Of a stretch of 64,000 nt of DNA, positions 36,001 through 46,323 are shown one piece after another (the stretch's first letter is position 1; every line of letters starts with the position of its first letter). A program made the position numbers and the translations under genes. The notes below the pieces were generated by a model, which saw only the letters and a list, made by a program, of their open reading frames with translations, was not told the origin of the DNA and made no database searches. This stretch comes from Telopea speciosissima (taxonomy: Eukaryota; Streptophyta; Magnoliopsida; Proteales; Proteaceae): NCBI RefSeq assembly GCF_018873765.1, contig NC_057924.1, positions 3,906,001 through 3,970,000 on the forward strand. Direction: 5' to 3'.

Positions 36001-37889
36001 TAATTCGATTTGGAATTTTGTCAATGAGATGGTTGTGAGGTCCTCTATCATATAGATCCATCCATTTATATCATTTAATTAAAAAATTGTGATATTGGTT
36101 TAGTATTTTTTGGAAAATATTAGCTACATAGGGGTCTAAATCGTCAAGTTCTATTAATTATTTATGGGTTCTTCTAGGCGTCAGTATGCTTAGAGAAGTA
36201 TAATACTTCACTATTTGCCATTTGACAGTACATGTGAGTCCATATGATAGAGGACCACACATACTTCTTAGTAGCCAAATTTTAGTCCATAATAAGCTGG
36301 AAAGTTGCTCCAACTCTAATTCAAAAGTGGGAGAATGTTTTCTGTGCCACAGTGCAGGCTACGCCCAAGCACATGGGCCTGCCACTCAGGGGGGCAAGGT
36401 GGTCATTGCGCCCACCCCCATGTGCATGGGCGCAGCCTGCGCTGCGGCACAGAGAACAGCGCCCCTTCAAAATCAAATGGAGATGAATATAAAATAAAAA
36501 TGGAAACTTTTGTAATTTTAGCCATTTTTTCTACTCATTTATAATGGAATTGCACCAATGAGATGCTTGCCTCGTCCTCTATCACATTGACTAACCCATG
36601 TACTACCATGTTGCAAATAATAAAGTATATAGTAATGGGGGAAGAAAACCCATTATTCATATAGGAAAAAATAATAAAAAAAATTTCCCCACAAACACCA
36701 TGCCTTCTCACATAATGAGTCATAGGGTCCGCACTGATACTCTCTTGTCAAATAAAATGTGGGTCCACCAATTGAATGAATCTATTTGTCGCCCTCTCAC
36801 ATAATGAGTCATGAGACCGACACTGACACTCTTTTTTCTCAAACGAAGTGTGGGTCCCCTACTGAAAGAAACAATCTCCTACCCTCTAATTGGTGCAGCT
36901 TCTCACTCTAGCATCGTGGGAACCCTCTACCTTATTCATATCGATCAAAAGCCCAACTTGTTCGACGGCCAAGAGTGTCTGCAACGCTAATAAGACTTGT
37001 AATGTCAAAGTGTTGACACTTATCAAGTGAGGCGTATTTATTGACTCAATCTCTTTCAAAGTTTAGTATATGATATCGGATATTGTATCGATCTTGGCCA
37101 ATATCGATATCGATAGGATCGCTATATCAGGTTGATTCGGACCATTCTAACGTAAAAGAATATCGATATCACTGATGTTTTTTACTATTTTACCCTCCAA
37201 TCATATCGATACCATCGATACATAAATAGTCGATGCGATACCGATACCTTTTTTTTTTAAAACCTAGAAACAGACCAAGACAACCAAGTCAGACACGCTA
37301 TACTCATAATTCAAAAATGGAATTATATGAGTAAGCCTACTCAACTTTTAGTCCAAGCTCTAAAATCTTTGAACATATAATGACATGAAAGCCAAATCAG
37401 AAAAAAAAAAACAAAAAAAAAAAAAAGCAAAGAAAAAGTCCTTAGTCCTCTAGTCTTTGTCATGTCTTACTTTGCTAATTTTTCAATGTAAAGCTACAAC
37501 TGATCAAAGCTGCAATGACCAAAGACCATGGACCCATACTAAAAGCTCTCCAAACCAGAATCATCCAAAGACTAAGAAATAATAGTGTCTATGGTGGTAG
37601 TACTAATTCCCCCTCTCCCCCATAGGAAGAATAAATAAAGTTGATTAAATATATATATATATTATGCTTTATGGCACTTAAAAAAAAGGTGCCCCACTTG
37701 TTAATGAGATTATGTGAGTATTGAGTAGGTAACAACATGATCTAATTATTGAGTTAGTAGTGGGTCTTACTTTACTTCTTTATATAAAGGGAGTTTAAAA
37801 GAAAGAGAGAGACAAAAAAAAAAAAAAAAAAAAAAAAAAATCAACAATAGGGCCTAAGAGGAAGTGTTTGCCATGTTGTTATGAGTTTT
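33092..37889. other. Intergenic stretch with repeat remnants
   Basis: No gene recognised. 33700-33830 resembles the sequence after the LTR at 24200 ('gcatggatatac', 'tgacacgtg'). 34020-34690 is rich in 'ggaccagtt/aactggtc' words and contains possible hAT-like ends (TAGGGGTCTTAA at 34331, TTGACACCCCTA at 34650). 37060-37260 has 'atatcgatatcgat' words. 37816-37840 is an A-run. Confidence 0.5.
36336..36460. mobile_element. 125-bp palindromic MITE, GC-rich
   Basis: The arms 'ctgtgccacagtgcaggct' and 'agcctgcgctgcggcacag' pair over about 40 bp around a short loop that includes 'ggtcattgcgcccacc'. Similar 'gtcatttTgccc' sequences lie at 48500-48655, 55345-55535 and 62045-62245, suggesting one family. 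No clear target duplication. Confidence 0.55.
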
Positions 37890-37897
37890 AGATTATC

Positions 37898-38154
37898 TAG
37901 GGGTTTAAAAAATGAGACCGGACCGGTTGAACCGATAGAAACTAACCTAAAACTGATTTACCTTACTCTTTATCGGTTTGATATTAGTTTTGATTTTTAA
38001 AATCAATAAAAACCGCCATTTCGACTGGCTAATAAGACCGACCATTTGGATCGAGAGAAAAAAAAAAAAAAACGATACATATTTAAAAAAAAAAAACATC
38101 GCCTTATTGGTTTGGTTTTGATCTGAACCGAACTAACCATTTGAGACATCCCTA
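37898..38154. mobile_element. Possible hAT-like MITE
   Basis: The ends TAGGGGTTTAAAAAATGAG and the complement of TAGGGATGTCTCAAATGG face each other, and the inside is rich in 'accggtt' and 'cggtttgat' words. The flanking 8-mers agree at only 4 of 8 positions, so it is old or misjudged. Confidence 0.35.
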
Positions 38155-38413
38155 AAGTTACTGAATTGAAATGGTAGCCTCGGGAGGGAAAAAAGTAAAA
38201 TATTCACTTTAAGGTTGTGTTTGGTACGTATTTTCAGAATAGATTTTGGGTCTAGAACACATTTTGAAACTCGAATTTTCCCATAGACTTGAGCCCTGAG
38301 CCCCTTTTGCATCCTTGGTACTTCATTACTTTGATTCTTTTGTCAGGGAGTCAATTTATTGCCCGATCACCAAGTTGTTAACCACAAAGCCCAAAGCCAT
38401 TAAAGCAAGACTT

Positions 38414-38563
38414 TAAAGGGTGTACCTAATGCACGAGGCTCCCGCCACTGCGGGATCAAGAGAGGGTCATAATGTATGCAACCTTACCCTTGCTTTTTTA
38501 GAGAGGCTGTTTCCAAAACTCGTGACCACTTGGTCATAATGGAGCAACCTTACCGTGGCACCT
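38414..38563 (-). mobile_element. Au-type SINE
   Basis: On the minus strand it reads AGGTGCCACGGTAAGGTTGC, then GACCAAGTGGTCACGAGTTT (the Pol III B-box region, here decayed), AACAGCCTCTCT, AAGCAAGGGTAAGG and GGGAGCCTCGTGCA, ending near TACACCC and a T-rich tail. This order is the hallmark of the Au SINE family found across flowering plants. The target duplications 38394-38413 and 38564-38583 match at 19 of 20 positions, so the insertion is complete. Confidence 0.85.
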
Positions 38564-39205
38564 AAGCCATTAAAGCAAGACCTTATTCCAAGAAATTAAA
38601 TATAAGGGAAAATTACATCCCCCTCCCTTGTACTATGGCCTAATTACACCTTTCTCCCTTGGATTTTCCCTGATTACATCCAGGCCCCATCTGGTTAACA
38701 GTGTTAGTCTGCTGTTAGTTATTGTATTGAAAAGACTATTTTACCCTTTACTAAAACATCAGAATTAAAATTACAATGCAGCCTCATTGGAAGCTACGGA
38801 TTGGGAGAATTGAAATCACGTTCCCTACGTGACCAGGAGTTGATCAATCGAACCAGAAAATCAAAATTGCAACGGAAACTCCAATTGAGAGTTCCAAATA
38901 CTCAACTGGGCAATTTTCATTAAACTTCATAATCTGCCTTCATTCAATCATGGAGGATTACATATATAGACTTAGAGCTGAGTATGAATAAGGAAGAAAA
39001 GAAAAAAAAAGAAAAGTTTCCAATCTCTAATCTTCAATCAGCCAAAAATACTTCAATCAGAATCCAATCTTTAATCAATTCTTCAATCAACCCAATATAC
39101 TCTCAATCAGAAATCCACTCTTCAATCCAATCTTCAATCAAATTTTCATTCAGCCCAATATACTAGCTAGCTGATTGATCCTTTATTTATATAGGCATTA
39201 TTTAT

Positions 39206-40239
39206 TTAGAAACTGAGATAATCCCAAATCAATCCAAATCTTCCCTCTTTTAGGTACAACTTTTCCTTAAAATTATTGGGAAGATAAAGAATGGATGGAC
39301 TATCCCTACAGGGGCTGGCCTTGCCTGGCATGCCTCTCTTTGACCCGAACCGATCTTCGAAGAACCTTAGAATGTGAGTTGGTGGCTTCTTTATGGTCCA
39401 GGTCCAGAGCTGCATCATTCCCTCTAGGTTGAAAAGAGTTTGAGGACGAACTCTTGCCCCGATAAATGGTATTCGTTGTCCACCGGGATCAAATTGGAAC
39501 CAAGCAAATTCATTGTTGTAGTCTCCAATTGAATTAAACAAAATTTGCATATCAACTTTAGATTTGACAATGATATCAAATGAGGTGCTCACGGCTCGAA
39601 TGAATGACATGTTCAAATATGGATTTTTGGTAACGTTCATATTTCGAACAAATTGAAATAGAGATGTGAAATTGATAAATGCCAAATACGGATCATCATA
39701 CGTAATGGCAATGTTAAACCATTGAAACGAGAGAAGATCATGGGTTGTGATCTCACAGTGATGCAGGCAGAAATGTTGTGCTTTCGAAACGTAATCTAGT
39801 TCAAGACTTTCGAAACCACCGTGTTCATCGATGTACTCATCCTGATACTCATCGAAAATTGGGGATTTACTGAAATCAACCTGAACAATGATTCGTTCGT
39901 CTGCAACATCATCCGTTGTCATATGAATTTCACTTGTGTTGATGTCCTCCACGGGAATTGTATGACCACCTCTATGCCTGGGAGTCATCACAACTAATCG
40001 CTCTCCACCATGTTGGTTCCCGTTTCGGTGAGGCCTCCTCTCCGGGATAGGTTGTGCATCATCGGATGAAGGTGAGTCAGGATCGGTAGTCTCCTCATTC
40101 GGATTCGAACGTCTCGATTCATTTCTCAAAGCTTTATTCTCACATCGCAGACAGTAATTTCTTGCTGCAGGCGCAAGTTTTCTTCCCTTACATTGATATC
40201 CTCAACAGGGACTGTACGAGTAGCTCGTCGGGGTGCCAT
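39206..40239 (-). pseudogene. Gag-like gene, unit 1 of the three-LTR element
   Basis: It starts MAPRRATRTVPVEDIN (ATG at 40237-40239) with a coiled-coil-like Leu/Glu/Arg stretch. One frameshift near 40155 is followed by 307 open codons (to 39206) rich in Ser, Pro, Arg and Asp at first, then a folded-looking part with FNIAITYDDPYLAFINFTSL, FIRAVSTSFDIIVKS and MMQLWTWTIKK. The last 67 or so codons lie inside the LTR. The N-terminus resembles plant gypsy gag, but the rest matches nothing I recognise. Unit 2 shares the frameshift, so it predates the duplication or reflects my misreading of the frame. Confidence 0.6.
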
Positions 40240-40698
40240 TATAGTATTCTGCTCTCGCAATCCTAGGCTCTGATAACCAAATAATGCAACCTCATTGGAA
40301 GCTACGGATTGGGAGAATCGAAATCACATTCCCTATGTGACCATGAGTTGATCAATCGAACAAGAAAATCAAAAGTGCAATGAAAACTCCAATTGAGAGT
40401 TCCAAATACTCAACTGAGCAATTTTCATTAAACTTCATAACCTGGCTTCATTCAATCATGGAGGATTACATATATAGACTTAGAGCTGAGTATTAATAAA
40501 GAAGAAAAGATTCCAATCTCTAATCTTCAATCAACCAAAAATACTTCAATCAGAATCCAATCTTCAATCAAATCTTCAATCAACCCAATATACTTTCAAT
40601 CAGAAATCCACTCTTTAATCCAATCTTCAATCAAATCTTCATTCAACCCAATATACTAGCTAGCTGATTGATCTTTTATTTATTTAGGCATTATTTAT

Positions 40699-41747
40699 TT
40701 AGAAACTGAGATAATCCCAAATCAGTCCAAATCTTCCATCTTTTAGGTGCAACTTTTCCTTAAAATTATTGGGAAGATAAAAAATGGATGGACTATCCCT
40801 GCAGGGGCTGGCCTTGCCTGGCATGCCTCTCCTTGACCCGAACCGATCTTCGAAGAACCTTAGAGTGTGAGTTGGCTGCTTCTTTATGGTCCAGGTCCAG
40901 AGCTGCATCATTCCCTCTAGGTTGAAAAGAGTTCGAGGACAAACTCTTGCCTCGATAAATGGTATTCGTCGTCCACCGAGATCAAATTGGAACCAAGCAA
41001 ATTCATTGTTGTAGTCTCCAATTGAATTAAACAAAATTTGCATATCAACTTTAGATTTGATAATAATATCAAATGAGGTACTCACGGCTCGAATGAATGA
41101 CATGTTCAAATATGGATTTTTGGTAACGCTCATATTTCGAACAAATTGAGATAGAGATGTGAAATTGATAAATGCCAAATACGGATCATCATACGTACTG
41201 GCAATGTTGAACCATTGAAACGAGAGAAGATCATGGGTTGTGATCTCACTGTGATGCGGGTAGAAATGTTGTGCTTTCGAAACGTAATCTAGTTCAAGAC
41301 TTTCGAAACCACCGTGTTCATCGATGTACTCATCCTGGTACTCATCGAAATTGGGGGTTTATTGGGGGTTTACTGAAATCGACTTGAACAATGATTCGTT
41401 CGTCTGCAACATCATCCGTGGTTGTATGAATTTCACTTGTGTTGATGTCCTCCATGGGAATTGTACGACCACCTCTATGCCTGGGCGTCATTACAACTAA
41501 TCGCTCTCCACCGTGTTGGTTCCCGTTCCAGTGAGGCCTCCTCTCCGGGACAGGTTGTGCGTCATCGGATGAAGGTGAGTTAGGATCGGTCGTCTCCTCA
41601 TTCGGATTCGGACGTCTCGATTCATTTCTCAAAGCTTTATTCTCACATAGCAGACAACAATTTCTTGCTGCAGGCGCAAGTTTTCTTCCCTTGTATTGAT
41701 ATCCTCAACGGGGACTGTACGAGTAGCTCATCGAGGTGCCATTATAG
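40699..41747 (-). pseudogene. Gag-like gene, unit 2 of the three-LTR element
   Basis: Second copy of the gag-like reading, very close to unit 1. It is broken further: the open part is split into 41342-41632 and 40699-41178 by a small duplication/shift near 41355 ('ggggttt' repeated), and the start region has a TGA at codon 5. Dead. Confidence 0.6.
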
Positions 41748-42877
41748 TCTTCCGCTCTCGCAATCCTAGGCTCTGATAACCAAATAATGCAACCTCATTG
41801 GAAGCTACGGATCACGAGAATCGAAATCACGTTCCCTACGTGACCATGAGTTGATCAATCGAACAGGAAAATCAAAAGTGCAACGAAAACTCCAATTGAG
41901 AGTTCCAAATACTCAACTGAGCAATTTTCATTAAACTTCATAATCTGCCTTCATTCAATCATGGAGGATTACATATATAGACTTAGAGTTGAGTATTAAT
42001 AAGGAAGAAAAGATAAGAAAGAAAAGATTCCAATCTCTAATCTTCAATCAACCAAAAATACTTCAATCAGAATCCAATCTTCAGTCAAATCTTCAATCAA
42101 CCCAATATACTTTCAATCAGAAATCTACTCTTCAATCCAATCTTCAATCAAATCTTCATTCAACCCAATATACTAGTTAGTTGATTGATCATTTATTTAT
42201 TTAGGCATTATTTATTTAGAAACTGAGATAATCCCAAATCAGTCCAAATCTTCCCTCTTTTAGGTGCAACTTCTTTCCTTAAAATTATTGGGAAGATAAA
42301 GAATGGATGGACTATCCCTGCAGGGGCTGGCCTTGCCTGACATACCTCTCCTTGGCCCGAACCGATCTTCAAAGAACCTTAGGGTGTTAGGTGGCGGCTT
42401 CTTCATGGTCCAGGTCCAAGGTTGCATCAGAAACTACATGAGAATCGTATGTAATTGGGCAAAATCAAGGGGTGAAAGGTGTAATTAGGGCAAAATGCAA
42501 GGGAGGGAGATATAATTTCCCCTAAATATAAAGGTACAACTTGTTGTTGCCAAAGTGGCAAATTAAGAAATCGTATCATTCTGTTTAATTGTCTATTGTC
42601 TTATTCCCTGATGTAGAGGTAAAAAATGATTTTTAAAAGATTGAAAGTTATTTACTACAATATTTATGTAAAATGATAGGATTTATTTTTATTAGGAAAA
42701 AAAAATATGCTATTTTAAGAGGGCAAAAAAAAAAAAAAAAAGGATCACAATTTCTTAATTCGCCACTCACCACTTTGGTTATAATAAAATTTTCACTTAA
42801 ATATATGGTAAACCCACAAATAGATACCATTTATTTAAGTATAAATCTTATTGTAACCAAAGTTATGAATTAATAAT

Positions 42878-43005
42878 GGGAGAGAGATGGGTATGCTAGC
42901 ACCCTTTGTGTATTTCTATTTGCCCCCTTTGAAATGACTCTCTTACCCTTCAAGGGAGAAGAGAGAAATAGACACATAAGGTGCTAGCATACCCAACCTT
43001 CTCCC
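42878..43005. mobile_element. 128-bp palindromic Mutator-type MITE
   Basis: The arms begin GGGAGA at both ends and share TGGGTATGCTAGCACC over about 50 bp. A perfect 9-bp duplication ATTAATAAT lies at 42869-42877 and 43006-43014. No coding capacity. Confidence 0.8.
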
Positions 43006-43014
43006 ATTAATAAT

Positions 43015-45678
43015 TTACTAAAAAAAAAAAAAAGTGATAGAATTAAAAAGTTTGATGAAAGACAAATCATATCTTGTATAAAAGAAATTTTGTGCCTCTC
43101 ATCAGTCACTTCACTTCACTCAAGTAAACAAATTCGATGCAGTTGGGCAACTCTCACTTTCTATTTTTTCGTAAAGGGGGCAAGTCTCACTTTCATTCCT
43201 TTGAAAAAAAGAACTTCACCAACCAAACTAACCCTTTGATCAATTTCCTTTTGAGGTTCTATATTCTCTTCAAAAATAATTGTTTTTTGAGTGAACTATA
43301 ATTTTGGAGAAAGATTGTTCAACAAGTTGTGAATATTATAAGTTGATGCGATCTCATGATTGGACTTCTCAACATCGAGCTCTATTACTAAATTCCCACC
43401 CCCATTGTATTTGGTCCCAAATACTCTTATCCAATTCAATAGTGAAAATAAGGTGGTTGAATTTCCCTCTTCACTGTTAGTGAAAAGCTCAGTCCTATAA
43501 TTTTAACTTAAGCCATGTTTGTTTGACAGAGAAAAGAGGAAAAAGAAAAAAGCGGTGAGAAACTTGTACTTGTTTCCCACAAATTACCACAAATGTAACA
43601 ATTTACTTACATGTGGTGAGAAAACTTCCAGACAAGCTCATTAAATGTATTTATTCTTGTTTGGTGAGGTGACACCCGTCTTTTTCCCACCCCATATACT
43701 TTCAAAGTCTTGCCAAATGAAAAAGTTACTTTTGAGCCTTTCTCTCCTCTTCTTATTTCTTTTCTTTCTCATGGAATCTCATCCCATGTCTTTTTTTTCT
43801 CTCTCCCACTAAATCTCACTCCACTACAAAATGCATATTCTATTATTTTCTTTCCGTATCATCCCAACCCACAACAGATGAGACTCATCCTCACAAGTTT
43901 CACATCCCTTTTTATCCGTCAAACAAATGAAACTAAAGCACATTGTAGACAATATCATGCTACTCTATCCTCAACCCTTAAAGATCATTTTACATTTCTA
44001 CCCTCATATGATTTTGGTTGGCATGAATTTGATTTGGCAATTTAAAAGTAATTATACAATCATAATTATAAAAACAATTTATTTTTAAATTGATTTTCCT
44101 TCCATTCTCTTATCAGCCCATATGCTCCTATTTCTAACGAGACATGTGCTTCTCCTTGGGTATCTAGTAATCATTTATGTATCAGTAATTTGACAAAATA
44201 AGCAATAAAAAGTCCAAAATAAGGTAAAATTTCCATAAAGTGATGTTCCAGAATTTAATGTTGGTTCATTGGAACTAATAATGAATATATCCATATCCGG
44301 AATTCCTATAAATAGAAAACAGATTAAGACTATGACTGCATTTGGTATGCATTTAATTTTTAGCATCTCTGAAACAGAATGCATTCTAAATTTCTAATGT
44401 AGCCTAAGCTTTTAACTCATCGATGGGTTGGAGTTAAGAAATTTTATTACTCCTGTCTCATCATTAAATTTTCTCTTTTATCATACAAAGTCAAAAATAC
44501 CCTTCTTAATTGAAAGGGTTTGATGCCCTATTTGGATGTCAAGAAAAGAAAAGAAAAAGAATTTGAGAGAGAGATAAGACACATAAAACAATCATTAGAC
44601 ATTGAATCATTTTTATCTGTTCTTTTTTTTCTTTTCTTTTCTTTTCTTGGCATCCAAACGCAAACTCAGTGAACCCTAATGGTATATTCCCTTCCAAGTT
44701 CCAAACAGCAAACGAAAAACGAAAAGACCTTGGTGTCCCTGGCTCTCTTAAAAGTCTGAACTCGGAAGCACATTTAGTGGGACTTTACTTCCCTCATCCG
44801 TGGCGCTTTAATCGAGCTTACTCTCTCTTTCGCCTACCTCGTTAATGGCGACAAGGACCAGAAAGGCAGAAAGGATTAATTTTTTCACTTTGTCGAACAA
44901 AATGCCCTCAATTCAAATCATAAATCACGACGATTCTGCCACTGCATAGCCTGTACTGTGAACTCCAAAATAGGAGTTTATAGGAAATGGAGCCTAAAGC
45001 TGTCCACTCCTCCAGACTTTTCCAAACATCCCCAACAACTGCACTATAACCAAACCCATCTTTTTCAAATTCCAACGGCAACTTCAAAAGCTTAAAGATC
45101 AAACTGTGCGTATGTTGCACAGATCGTGGAGAAATGGATTTTAACTCCCGACTCTAACCATTAACAAAGTTTTATAAAGTTGAAGTTGAGGACTTGAGGG
45201 GGAAGGAGAAGGAGAAGAAAAAAAAAATTTAGTTGCAGGTTTTGCTTCATCTGAAAACAGAGTTTTAACAGAAAAAAATCCATCTTTTTATATGATGGAA
45301 AGAAAATAAGAAGCAAAAAAAAGGGAGAAAGAAACAAATTAGAACAGAAGTGAAGAACAATCCATCCGAGATGGGTTGATTATTGATTGTATTGCAAAGG
45401 GCATCAAGAACCAGACCATCTTCATTCCAAGTTTCAATTCGAAATATGAATTAAGGCATGGATAATAACTTCCTTCTGGAAGCTGGACGAAAAGCTAATA
45501 TTAATTCAAAATTACCCTTTTTTTTTTTTACATGATCAAAAAGGGTAATTACTATACAAAAGGGGAAAGATTGAAGATTGGGAGAAATTTAAAGAAGAAA
45601 AGAACATCCTCAATTTTACGGAACACAGAAGAGCTCCACCAACCTTGTTTCTATTATCTAATTCATCTCTTCTTTCTT
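43015..45678. other. Intergenic stretch
   Basis: No gene recognised. It contains A-runs and, at 43710-44045, an open frame of 111 codons without motifs, in a CT-rich, repeat-like context. A MITE lies at 44528-44661. Confidence 0.5.
44528..44661. mobile_element. 134-bp MITE with AAAAG-rich arms
   Basis: The left arm 'ctatttggatgtcaagaaaag' pairs with the right arm 'cttttcttggcatccaaacg', each followed by (A)AAAG repeats, with about 60 bp between. Target duplication not resolved. Confidence 0.5.
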
Positions 45679-46305
45679 TCATGGACTCCAAACGCCCCAA
45701 ATCCTCTCCCCAATAAAACTCACGAACCGCCTTACTGATCCTTTCTCCACCTCTTCCTCTCCTCCGCAACCACCACCACCACCACAAGTCTCACCCTCAC
45801 CACCACCACCACCACCGCCAGTCTCACCCTCCACCGCTTCCAACTCAACCATCTCATGCCGGGCAACCGAACTTTCCCCAAAATGCTTCACATCGTTGTT
45901 ACAACCGTGACCACCTCTTTTCTTTCTCTCTCTTTTGTTCTTAGGGTTAACTCTCTGTTGCAGCAACCGATCTTCGAAGCCATCAAGGATCTCGTGAATG
46001 AGTTGACGGTTAGGTGAAGAATCCCATCGAACCCAGAAACTCATATAACACCTGAAACAGTTGCAGTTAAACGAAGCAGGATGGTCACCACCGCTACCAC
46101 TAGCAACAAAAACCTTCTGGTTCTGACCGTTCTTTCTACCGTCCGACGAGTTTCCGGTACAAGAGATGAGATAAGCCAACACCTCTCTTTCTTCAGGAGA
46201 AAGCGCCACCGTAAGCGTCAAAAGAGTTGCAGGTAAAAACGCCAGATGATCAGAAACGATGGGAGGCGATGGATGAATTTTTCCTTTCCTGTAGAGCTTC
46301 TTCAT
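45679..46305 (-). CDS. Plant-specific protein of unknown function, single exon
   Basis: About 208 residues from the ATG at 46305. An upstream in-frame ATG at 46323 would add six residues, but the conserved start in this family, as I recall it, is MKKLYRKGK. Visible parts in order: a basic N-terminus with the HPSPPIVSDHLAFLPATLL block, ALSPEEREVLAYLISC, a Cys-rich block CNCFRCYMSFWVRWDSSPNR followed by QLIHEILDGFED, a basic patch KNKRERKKR, a Gly/Glu-rich low-complexity tail, and a conserved end GSVRRFVSFIGERIWGVW. I recognise this layout from plant hypothetical proteins but know no assigned function. The Cys cluster could bind metal (inference). No signal peptide or clear membrane segment. 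No introns, no lesions. Confidence 0.85.
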   Translation of the reverse strand: MKKLYRKGKIHPSPPIVSDHLAFLPATLLTLTVALSPEEREVLAYLISCTGNSSDGRKNGQNQKVFVASGSGGDHPASFNCNCFRCYMSFWVRWDSSPNRQLIHEILDGFEDRLLQQRVNPKNKRERKKRGGHGCNNDVKHFGESSVARHEMVELEAVEGETGGGGGGGEGETCGGGGGCGGEEEVEKGSVRRFVSFIGERIWGVWSP

Positions 46306-46323
46306 CACTGCTGATTCTCTCAA

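Larger units (their letters stand above)
38777..42429 (-). mobile_element. Tandem three-LTR gag-only retrotransposon
   Basis: Three direct LTRs of about 630-640 bp lie at 38777-39417, 40284-40910 and 41788-42429, with two internal domains between them. On the minus strand each LTR begins TGATGCA, ends GGTTGCA, and is followed after 5 bp by a primer-binding site TGGTTATCAGAGC (40267-40279 and 41771-41783, one extra T against the usual form). A purine tract AGAGGGAA precedes the LTR start at both internal/LTR joins. No 5-bp target duplication was found. Only a gag-like reading is present, without pol. Confidence 0.75.
38606..42522. mobile_element. 3.9-kb Mutator-like element carrying a retrotransposon array
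   Basis: A perfect 9-bp target duplication TAAATATAA lies at 38597-38605 and 42523-42531. The inverted ends run about 75 bp: GGGAAAATTACATCCCCCTC at the left and GGGGAAATTATATCTCCCTC, complemented, at the right, then 'ctaattacacctttc' in both. No transposase is visible. Nearly all of the interior is the three-LTR structure at 38777-42429. The 9-bp duplication and long ends indicate the Mutator superfamily. Confidence 0.85.
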
